Below the pieces are notes generated by a model, which was not told where the DNA came from, searched no databases, and saw only the letters and a program-made list of their open reading frames with translations. Of a stretch of 5,653 nt of DNA, positions 1 through 5,653 are shown piece by piece. Every line of letters begins with the position of its first letter. The first letter of the stretch is position 1. The stretch comes from TMED108 sp036166415 (GTDB lineage Bacteria; Fidelibacterota; Marinisomatia; Marinisomatales; TCS55): assembly GCA_036166415.1 (NCBI GenBank), contig JAYZHP010000067.1, positions 1 to 5,653 on the forward strand, written 5' to 3'. The position numbers and the translations under genes were made by a program.

Positions 1-1239
1 GTTTCAGCTTCTGCTGGTGGATATTCAGCCCAAAAAACAATAAAGGTTGTTCCTAGAAATGTAAATAAGAAAGTTACACTAGCTGGCCATGGTTTAATAA
101 CCGATGTTTTAACCTCAGACCTTTGGATCTGGCCTGGTATTGGTCAGCATGAAGGCAAGGATTTTGCTGTTACCGGTACTTGGGGATCTAATGGCGAGGC
201 GTATTTTTGGGACGTGACCGATCCCGCAAATATGAAGATTATCGATACGGTCACCGTAGATGCGCGTACCGTTAACGATGTTAAAATATCAGAAGATGGC
301 AGGGTTGGCGTGATCACCCGTGAAGGCGCATCGGATCGCAAGAACGGTTTTGTGATTTTAGATGTTTCAGATCCTTATAACGTGACCATCAGCGCTGCTT
401 ACAATGATGATATGACCGGTGGTGTGCATAATGCATTCATCTATGAGAACCACGTTTACGCGGTTAACAATGGCCGCAAGTATGATATCATCAATATCGA
501 TGACCCTAAAAAACCCTTTAGAGTTGGGGTCTATGAACTGGATAGCCCAGGTCATAGTATTCACGATGTATGGATCGAAGATGGTATTGCGTATTCTTCC
601 AACTGGGCAGATGGAGTCGTTGCGGTTGATATTGGCGCAAAAAAGTATAAAGAATCTGATCGTTCAAAATCTCAATTCAACCCCCTACTTGCGAAAGCAG
701 GGCAAGGTAGTCCATCCAATCCAGTACAATTAGCGGAAATGAAAGATCCAACAGGTAGAAACCACGCCGCATTCCCTTTTTTAAGTGAATCAACAGGTAA
801 ATTCTATATTGTTGGTGGAGATGAGAATTTTCCTTGGGGTGTGATGGCAACACAAAATAAACCATCAAACCCAAGAGGCGCTTATCATTTTCTCAATTTT
901 TCAGACCCAAGTAATCCAACAGAAGATGCTATTTACCAGGTACCAGAAGCTGGCTCTCACAATCTATGGATTCACGGAGATATTCTATTGGCAGGAAATT
1001 ATCAGGGTGGACTTAGAATAGTTGATATTTCTGGTGAGTTGTTAGGTGATATATATAAGCAAGGTCGCGAAATTGGTCACTTCCTTTCTTATCATAAAGA
1101 TGGTAGAATACCCAACGCACCAATGGTTTGGGGTGCTCAGCCATATAAAGATTACGTATTCTTTACCGATATGAATTCTGGCCTATACTGTATAACCTAT
1201 AATGAAGAGTCAGGCCGCTCTGGCCCAATGGGTCGATAA
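1..1239 (+). CDS. LVIVD-repeat beta-propeller protein, upstream paralogue (5' end outside window)
   Basis: The frame is open from base 1 to the TAA at 1237-1239 (412 codons); the true start lies upstream, so the GTG at 214 is not a start. Codons 1-20 match the end of the third Ig-like module of the next gene (GYSA...KVVPRN) and align codon 1 with its residue 292. If the architecture is the same, about 290 residues are missing. The rest is a propeller with LVIVD-type strands (Pfam LVIVD family): AYFWDVTDP, GFVILDVSDPYN, YDIINIDDP, GVVAVDIG, AYHFLNFSDPSNP, GLRIVDISGE and GLYCITY, which gives seven repeats. His residues recur at one position of successive blades (GGVHN, HSIHD, NHAAF, GSHN). It ends soon after the last blade, with no sorting domain. 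It carries about nine extra residues around codons 275-300 that the paralogue lacks. LVIVD proteins have no established biochemical function; an exported binding or scaffold role is inferred. The family call is firm, the function unknown. Confidence 0.85.
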   Translation, partial: VSASAGGYSAQKTIKVVPRNVNKKVTLAGHGLITDVLTSDLWIWPGIGQHEGKDFAVTGTWGSNGEAYFWDVTDPANMKIIDTVTVDARTVNDVKISEDGRVGVITREGASDRKNGFVILDVSDPYNVTISAAYNDDMTGGVHNAFIYENHVYAVNNGRKYDIINIDDPKKPFRVGVYELDSPGHSIHDVWIEDGIAYSSNWADGVVAVDIGAKKYKESDRSKSQFNPLLAKAGQGSPSNPVQLAEMKDPTGRNHAAFPFLSESTGKFYIVGGDENFPWGVMATQNKPSNPRGAYHFLNFSDPSNPTEDAIYQVPEAGSHNLWIHGDILLAGNYQGGLRIVDISGELLGDIYKQGREIGHFLSYHKDGRIPNAPMVWGAQPYKDYVFFTDMNSGLYCITYNEESGRSGPMGR

Positions 1240-1249
1240 TAAATCAAAC

Positions 1250-1254
1250 GGAGA
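1250..1254 (+). promoter_or_regulatory. Shine-Dalgarno site of the second LVIVD gene
   Basis: GGAGA lies six bases before the ATG at 1261, inside the 21-base gap between the two paralogues. It fixes this start and shows that the downstream gene is translated independently within a probable two-gene transcript. There is no room for a separate promoter in the gap itself. Confidence 0.75.
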
Positions 1255-1260
1255 TTAATT

Positions 1261-3333
1261 ATGAAAAATTTTATTACTATAACACTTTTATCATTTACTG
1301 TATTAGCTGCTCAGCCACCCAGATCACAAAACAAAGATCTTAAATTCGTGTTTGAGCCTGAAGAGGTTTCATTAAATATAGGTGAAACAAAAAAAATGAC
1401 CGTTCGCCTGGTTGACTCTAAGGGCAAGCAAGCCAAGGGCCTGTTTATGGTTAGAGGCCAAAGAAAAGCACTTTCTGTGGAACCAAGACTTAGTGATTCA
1501 ACAGGTGTTGCTGAGATTACTATCAAAGCATATAAGGGAGGAAAATTAGCAATAAGAGCTTATGCGAGAGGCGTAAAAGGTGGATTTGTTTCCGGTATGT
1601 TGGAGATTGAAGTTCCTGATCCACCATTAGATCGTATAGTTTTTATTGATCCAGTGGATAAAGTCTTTACCAATACAACCGTAAGCTATTCAGCGCAAGT
1701 ATTTGATAAAGCAAATTTATTGAGAGAAGATGTTAAGGTAACATATTCTACTAGCAATAAGAAAACCGCGGACTTCGATCGTTTCGGTAATTTAACTGTA
1801 AAGAAATCAGGAAAATTTTCTGTTATAGTAACAGCTGAAAACCTTAAAAAGACACTCGATATTCAATCCAAAACCAACCCAGTAAAAAGCCTCAAGTTAG
1901 ATAGTCCTTCCAATGAAATTAGAACAGGAGATGTAATCAAATTTGATGCAAAACCTATGACTTCTAGAGGAAGGCTGGTTAAAGATGTGCCAATCTCCTT
2001 TTCCTATACAGGCACAGCAGTGTACTCTGATGTATTTATAAATAATAAATCATCTGAATCAGTAGGGTTGCCTGCATCTGGATTAATTACTGAAGAAGGT
2101 AAATTTGTTGCGGAGACACCAGGTATCTATACAATTACTGCTCAGACTAGCGGATATTCTGCGATGGCAAAAGTTAAGGTAGTTCCTAGAAATGTTAAAA
2201 AAAGAATTGAAGTAGTTGGCCATGGGACTGTTACAAATCACCACACCTCAGACCTATGGGTATGGCCTGGAGTAGGTAAACACAAAGGCAAGGATTTTGC
2301 GGTCACTGGGACGCATAGCGCTGATGGTGAAGCTTATTTTTGGGATATTACAGATCCATCTAAGATGGCCATAATTGATACAATCAAAGTTGACGCGCGC
2401 ACCGTAAATGATGTGAAAATAAGTGAAGATGGTCGCGTTGGAATTATTTCAAGAGAAGGCGCATCTAATCGTAAAAATGGACTCGTTATTCTTGATGTAA
2501 CAGACCCATATAATGTAACCATAACCAAAATGTACGATGATGATTTAACAGGCGGAGTCCACAATGTATTTATTTATCAAGACCATGTATATGCACTTAG
2601 CGCTGGCACTAGGTATGACATTATCAATATTAGCGATCCAGCAAATCCATTTAGAGTTAGCTCCTACGAGTTAGACACCCCAGGGCATAGCATACATGAT
2701 GTCTGGGTAGAAAACGGCATAGCCTACTCATCCAATTGGAGCGATGGAGTCCACATTGTTGATGTTGGAGGAATACCGCAAAAAGAACAATCGAGGGACA
2801 AGTCAAATTATAATCCCTTTTTAGCGCTTGCTGGAAAGGGTAGTCCCGGTAATCCAGTAAAGCTTGGAAGTAAATCAGATCCAAATGGTCATAATCATGC
2901 AGCGTTTCCATTTGTAAGCCAATCATCAGATAAATTTTATATTATTACTGGCGATGAATACGGGAATGAGTTTGGCATGGCAGGAGGATTCCACTTCCTC
3001 GACTTTACAGATCCAAGCAACCCAGAAGAAACCGCAGTGTATCAAGTTCCAGAGGCTGGGTCACATAATCATTGGGTCCATGGAGATACCTTGTTGGCAT
3101 CCTATTATCAAGGAGGCCTAAGAGTAGTGGATATATCAGGCGAGTTAATGGGAGATATTTATGCCCAAGGAAGAGAGATCGCTTATTTTAATTCAAGTGA
3201 TCCAGAAGGATTTGTTGCTAATCGACCAAATGTTTGGGGAACCATGCCATATAAAGGTCTGATTTATTTTTCAGATATGAATAATGGATTATGGGCCATC
3301 AAATTAGAAGAAGAAAGCATGGGCACAAATTAG
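1261..3333 (+). CDS. Exported protein with three Ig-like modules and a seven-repeat LVIVD beta-propeller
   Basis: 690 residues. Residues 1-17 are a Sec signal peptide (Lys-3, a hydrophobic run, then LAA before QPP) with no lipobox Cys, so the product is secreted or periplasmic. Three beta-rich Ig-like (BIG2-type) modules follow at about 28-118, 120-205 and 207-308. A propeller fills 316-683, with LVIVD strands near 358 (AYFWDITDP), 407 (GLVILDVTDP), 452 (YDIINISDP), 496 (GVHIVDVG), 576 (GFHFLDFTDP), 619 (GLRVVDISGE) and 676 (GLWAIKL). One position of successive blades carries N383, H434, H479, H546 and H602, all kept in the upstream paralogue; H476, H544, H604 and H607 lie nearby. The ATG at 1261 is supported by GGAGA six bases upstream and by the signal peptide. 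The gene is 21 bases from its paralogue and is followed by an intrinsic terminator. No catalytic motif of a known enzyme is seen. The modules resemble envelope adhesion or scaffold proteins; the actual role is unknown. Confidence 0.92.
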   Translation: MKNFITITLLSFTVLAAQPPRSQNKDLKFVFEPEEVSLNIGETKKMTVRLVDSKGKQAKGLFMVRGQRKALSVEPRLSDSTGVAEITIKAYKGGKLAIRAYARGVKGGFVSGMLEIEVPDPPLDRIVFIDPVDKVFTNTTVSYSAQVFDKANLLREDVKVTYSTSNKKTADFDRFGNLTVKKSGKFSVIVTAENLKKTLDIQSKTNPVKSLKLDSPSNEIRTGDVIKFDAKPMTSRGRLVKDVPISFSYTGTAVYSDVFINNKSSESVGLPASGLITEEGKFVAETPGIYTITAQTSGYSAMAKVKVVPRNVKKRIEVVGHGTVTNHHTSDLWVWPGVGKHKGKDFAVTGTHSADGEAYFWDITDPSKMAIIDTIKVDARTVNDVKISEDGRVGIISREGASNRKNGLVILDVTDPYNVTITKMYDDDLTGGVHNVFIYQDHVYALSAGTRYDIINISDPANPFRVSSYELDTPGHSIHDVWVENGIAYSSNWSDGVHIVDVGGIPQKEQSRDKSNYNPFLALAGKGSPGNPVKLGSKSDPNGHNHAAFPFVSQSSDKFYIITGDEYGNEFGMAGGFHFLDFTDPSNPEETAVYQVPEAGSHNHWVHGDTLLASYYQGGLRVVDISGELMGDIYAQGREIAYFNSSDPEGFVANRPNVWGTMPYKGLIYFSDMNNGLWAIKLEEESMGTN

Positions 3334-3421
3334 GATCCAACATTAGATAACTTTGATACTAAAAGCCTTCGTTATAGGACGAGGGCTTTTTTGTTTTTAT
3401 TATGATAAGTAGATTTAGACA
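3334..3421 (+). other. Intergenic stretch between the LVIVD gene and the YHYH gene
   Basis: These 88 bases hold the intrinsic terminator and nothing else that I can support. Between the end of the T-tract and the ATG at 3422 there are only 23 bases. They lack a clear ribosome binding site and a convincing -35/-10 pair. TTGATA at 3353-3358 resembles a -35 box, but the nearest -10-like TATAGG (3373-3378) is only 14 bases on, too close and inside the hairpin loop. TATGAT at 3401-3406 is -10-like but has no -35 partner. Confidence 0.6.
3361..3398 (+). terminator. Strong Rho-independent terminator after the LVIVD pair
   Basis: A 12-base stem, 3361-3372 with 3379-3390, pairs fully with a single G-T wobble. 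The loop is six bases (TATAGG) and the stem runs into a T-tract (TTTTTTGTTTTT, 3387-3398). It starts 27 bases after the TAA of the second LVIVD gene and should end that transcript. The reverse orientation lacks a T-run beyond the stem, so it acts mainly on plus-strand transcripts. Confidence 0.93.
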
Positions 3422-4399
3422 ATGAAATATTATCAATACCCATTATTTCTGATCATTATACTCTTCAATATGAGTTGTGAGGAATCAAGCGATGATAAAT
3501 CCTCAAAAACCGTAAATGAAGGATCGTACACTACAGAAAACATCCTGGTTGATATCAATGAAAGAATATATAATGATGATGAATCGGTAAAAGCATATAG
3601 TATCTTTTCTTGGACATCCAATGGTACAAATAGGATCCTATCTGGTAACGGAATTCCAAATCATGAAGTGGGAACATTCCCTAATCCCCATAATCCAAAT
3701 ACGATTAGCGAGCAAAATGTCAATGCAACATTCACCCTTTTTCCAGATATAGTTTCTGAATCAGGGACTTCAGCAGGTGGACCAAGAGGCGCGATCGCCT
3801 ACGCGATCAACAGCGTAAAATTCGATCCTGCGACCGCTGGAAGATGCGATGATTCAGGTAAGTGCTCTTTAGCAATGGGTCAAGGTCGATGGAGCATTGA
3901 AGCATTAGGGCACAATACATTCAATTTTGGCGATGATATGAATCATGCACACGTGCAGCCTTCGGGTGCATATCATTACCACGGTATGCCAGAACTTTTA
4001 ATGGATCTATTAGGTCAGGATAAAACTATGACCCTTGTGGGTTGGGCATCAGATGGCTTTCCTGTATATGCGCGCTATGGATATACCGAAGCAAATGATG
4101 CAAACAGCGGTATCAAGGTTATCACTCCCAGCTGGAAATTAAAATCAACAGCAGATTCGGGACGCCCAACTACCATCACGCAATTAGGAGGTGGACCTGG
4201 TCAAGGCAACTCCAATCCAAACACACCGATCCCAATGGGAGCATTCACGCAGGATTTTGAATATATTGAAGGGTTAGGGGATCTAGATCGGTGCAATGGA
4301 AGAACTGGGGTTACACCTGAATTTCCAGATGGAATCTACTATTATATGGTTACCGATGCATTCCCATTCTTCTCAAGATGCTTAAGAGGAAATTTTTAA
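3422..4399 (+). CDS. YHYH-domain lipoprotein
   Basis: 325 residues. A hydrophobic N-terminus (8-18) ends in NMSC with Cys at 19. This is a slightly atypical lipobox (Asn rather than Leu at -3) but is followed by an acidic, Ser-rich linker (ESSDDKSS), so outer-membrane anchoring is likely. The body matches the YHYH protein family (Pfam YHYH) along its length: the early NHEVGTFPNPHNPNTIS at 80-96, the core NHAHVQPSGAYHYHG at 174-188, GWASDGFPVYARYGY at 207-221, and the C-terminal CNGRTGVTPEFPDGIYYY at 291-308 with TDAFPFFSRC at 311-320. The core offers H175, H177, H185 and H187, with H164 and D211 nearby; C142/C148 and C291/C320 could form disulfides. The family has no established function. Metal binding by the His core is inferred. 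The start is chosen for the signal peptide; the ribosome binding site is weak. The gene converges on the minus-strand lipoprotein gene. Confidence 0.92.
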   Translation: MKYYQYPLFLIIILFNMSCEESSDDKSSKTVNEGSYTTENILVDINERIYNDDESVKAYSIFSWTSNGTNRILSGNGIPNHEVGTFPNPHNPNTISEQNVNATFTLFPDIVSESGTSAGGPRGAIAYAINSVKFDPATAGRCDDSGKCSLAMGQGRWSIEALGHNTFNFGDDMNHAHVQPSGAYHYHGMPELLMDLLGQDKTMTLVGWASDGFPVYARYGYTEANDANSGIKVITPSWKLKSTADSGRPTTITQLGGGPGQGNSNPNTPIPMGAFTQDFEYIEGLGDLDRCNGRTGVTPEFPDGIYYYMVTDAFPFFSRCLRGNF

Positions 4400-4403
4400 T
4401 CTA

Positions 4404-5585
4404 CTAGAGATCAGATACCGATAGCCACTTTGATGCGATTGTAGTCTTTTTATTTATTTCAGTCCAAGCAAATAGCACTTTATTTTTTACCACTTCCATT
4501 TGCGGATAGCCTGAGATCCTTCCAGGTGGGATTCTTTCTACTAGGATTTCATTACTAGGTTTATTATTGATATTAACCTTTCTTGCAAAGATATTGGATG
4601 TTTTTTCACCGCTTTCTATCCAGCTTACGATCACTGCTTTGTCATTGATCCATTCGATATCAACTCTTCCCATCGGCATGGAAAGATCAATTCTAACCGG
4701 GTCAGAAAATGTCTTTCCAATGTCATCTGAGAACGCCACATTGACCTTCGCAGTTTCATTGGCTGCTGTATACCATGCAATGGCAATTCTAGTATTGCGT
4801 AATGCCAGCATTGGTCCATTGACAGGGCATCCAGCGATCTTCCAATTGTCTTCATGAACGCAGTAAGGTTCTTCCCACTTATCACCAACCCTTCTTGCAA
4901 TATTGATATCGCGTATCTCATCATTGGTCCTATCTCTATAAGCGACCACAAGCGTGTCTTTATATCTGACCGATGCGGTTGGGCAGCATTCACAGACCTT
5001 ATTATCGATCACATATTCATCACCTAACCTGCCATCGGATGAGAAGGTGGTATGACAAAGATTCATCTTTCCATAATCACCAGATCCATGGCCCATGCTC
5101 ATTTCCCTGCCATCAAGCCAAACCACATCATGGGCATTCTTCCCTATACCGAACGATGAAAAGCCGTGCTCTCCCTTTGCAAGAGTAGAGTGTGGAATTT
5201 GAGATGGCGACCACGATGCGCCTTGATCAAATGAAAACGATAAATGGACATCATAATCATAGGTTCCGTCTCCGGATTTTTCTAGCCAATGGGCCACCAG
5301 CGTATCATCATTGATATAATTGAGCGATGGAAAATCTGCCCAATTGATGAAGTAAGACCTTTCAGCCGTTATCGTTGTAGGTCGCGACCAAGAATCATTC
5401 GAAAAAATAGATCCCCGTAATGACCAATTCGTGCTATCCTTTTCTTCAAACCAGGTGAGGAAGATATCTCCTTTTTCATTGCTAGATAGACGTGGAAATC
5501 TGCTCTGCTTATTGGAAGTAGGGATCAAAGGGTACTCCTTAGCGCATGAGATAAAAAATAACATCAATAGGAAAATAATTCTCAT
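4404..5585 (-). CDS. BNR/sialidase-like seven-repeat beta-propeller lipoprotein with CxCC motif
   Basis: 393 residues on the minus strand, ATG at 5585, TAG at 4404-4406. A short lipoprotein signal peptide (MRIIFLLMLFFISC) puts the anchored Cys at 14. The mature part has about seven copies of a blade pattern, roughly P-x-L/M then a strand ending in W/Y: near 31 (FPRL...FLTW), 86 (FPSL...VAHW), 143 (SSFG...VVW), 202 (CPTA...VVAY), 258 (GPML...AIAW), 308 (VDIEW...VSW) and 361 (PQME...FAW). One good Asp box, SFDQGASW (118-125), and a degenerate SDDIGKTF (286-293) place it with BNR/sialidase-like folds. CECCP (198-202) and HEDNWKIAGCPVNGP (244-258) are cysteine- and histidine-bearing signatures; C177 and C242 are also present. 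I see no FRIP motif or clear sialidase active site, so enzymatic sialidase activity should not be assumed. The start is five bases after the stop of an upstream membrane-protein gene, with no clear ribosome binding site, which suggests translational coupling. Confidence 0.88.
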   Translation of the reverse strand: MRIIFLLMLFFISCAKEYPLIPTSNKQSRFPRLSSNEKGDIFLTWFEEKDSTNWSLRGSIFSNDSWSRPTTITAERSYFINWADFPSLNYINDDTLVAHWLEKSGDGTYDYDVHLSFSFDQGASWSPSQIPHSTLAKGEHGFSSFGIGKNAHDVVWLDGREMSMGHGSGDYGKMNLCHTTFSSDGRLGDEYVIDNKVCECCPTASVRYKDTLVVAYRDRTNDEIRDINIARRVGDKWEEPYCVHEDNWKIAGCPVNGPMLALRNTRIAIAWYTAANETAKVNVAFSDDIGKTFSDPVRIDLSMPMGRVDIEWINDKAVIVSWIESGEKTSNIFARKVNINNKPSNEILVERIPPGRISGYPQMEVVKNKVLFAWTEINKKTTIASKWLSVSDL

Positions 5586-5590
5586 AATAA

Positions 5591-5653
5591 CTACAATAGG
5601 AAAAAGACCAGCGCAGTGATCATGGTAGCGACCAAGGTTCCATTGATCACGAT
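5591..5653 (-). CDS. C-terminal end of a membrane protein (partial)
   Basis: Reading the minus strand from the window edge gives 20 codons, IVINGTLVATMITALVFFLL, then TAG at 5591-5593. The run is almost wholly hydrophobic and ends the protein, as expected for the last transmembrane helix of a transporter or other polytopic membrane protein. Only five bases separate this stop from the ATG of the downstream lipoprotein gene, which argues for one operon. The fragment is too short to name a family, and a chance open frame of this length is possible. The hydrophobicity and the tight spacing make a real gene end more likely. Confidence 0.55.
   Translation of the reverse strand: MVINGTLVATMITALVFFLL

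Larger units (their letters stand above)
1..3333 (+). repeat. Tandem paralogous duplication of the LVIVD propeller gene
   Basis: The segment 1-1239 corresponds to 2134-3333 of the next gene. The first half of the propellers aligns without gaps, and by eye about two thirds or more of the residues are identical. The DNA retains only short exact matches, such as 14 bases at 49-62 and 2182-2195, and shared stretches over KDFAVTG. Synonymous positions are heavily changed, including serine TCA versus AGT and arginine AGG versus CGC codons. This is an old duplication kept by protein-level selection, not a recent copy or an assembly artefact. Confidence 0.85.

Noticed and set aside
214..1239. GTG at 214 as the start of the first gene
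   Set aside because: The frame is open to base 1, and codons 1-71 align with the Ig-module end and first propeller strand of the paralogue, so 214 is internal.
2657..2926. Minus-strand open frame within the second LVIVD gene
   Set aside because: It lies opposite a conserved propeller region and its translation has no domain-like features; it is a shadow frame.
3353..3378. TTGATA...TATAGG as a promoter for the YHYH gene
   Set aside because: The spacer is 14 bases, well below the usual 16-18, and the -10-like hexamer is the loop of the terminator hairpin.
3791..3798. GCGATCGC palindrome resembling the cyanobacterial HIP1 element
   Set aside because: Only one copy was noticed in the window, it lies in ordinary coding sequence, and the gene content does not suggest a cyanobacterium.
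4371..4396. Imperfect hairpin TCTCAAG-ATG-CTTAAGA followed by a T-rich run as a terminator for the YHYH gene
   Set aside because: The stem is seven pairs with a mismatch, AT-rich, has a three-base loop and is separated from the T-run; it lies within the coding sequence and is too weak to call.
4567..5188. Plus-strand open frames opposite the minus-strand lipoprotein gene
   Set aside because: They resemble no protein family, are low in quality, and overlap a gene with a signal peptide and a clear repeat structure.
4404..5585. Annotation as a true exo-alpha-sialidase
   Set aside because: There is only one good Asp box and no FRIP motif or recognisable catalytic Arg triad or Tyr/Glu pair; the CxCC signature points to a different family.

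Overview
The window looks like a piece of a bacterial chromosome of moderate-to-low GC. It encodes exported, probably cell-surface or periplasmic proteins: four (nearly) complete coding regions and one fragment. The families visible are LVIVD-repeat beta-propellers with Ig-like modules, a YHYH-domain lipoprotein and a BNR/sialidase-like propeller lipoprotein. These are typical of environmental, often marine, Gram-negative bacteria related to Bacteroidota, Marinimicrobia or Gemmatimonadota. That placement is inferred from protein style; no rRNA or taxonomic marker gene is present. I see no phage, transposon, CRISPR or RNA gene.

Layout. Positions 1-1239 (+) hold the C-terminal 412 residues of a large LVIVD-repeat protein whose 5' end lies before the window. 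After 21 bases and a good ribosome binding site comes a full-length paralogue at 1261-3333 (+): signal peptide, three Ig-like modules, then a seven-repeat LVIVD propeller. The two are a tandem duplication and very probably one transcript, which ends at a strong intrinsic terminator (3361-3398). A YHYH-domain lipoprotein (3422-4399, +) starts only 23 bases after the terminator. It converges, with a 4-base gap, on a minus-strand lipoprotein (4404-5585) that I read as a second kind of seven-repeat propeller, carrying a cysteine-rich CxCC motif. That gene is preceded on its own strand, 5 bases away, by the last 20 codons of a membrane-protein gene (5591-5653).

How the genes may work together. All the complete proteins are exported, none has a recognisable enzyme active site, and three of them carry dense, well-placed His or Cys residues: a recurrent His position across propeller blades, NHAH...YHYH, and CECC...GCPVNGP. 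A shared role at the cell envelope, perhaps metal or ligand binding, is possible but is inference only. The most interesting points are the tandem propeller paralogues with their repeated His position, the His-rich YHYH core, and the regular seven-fold repeat of the CxCC lipoprotein.
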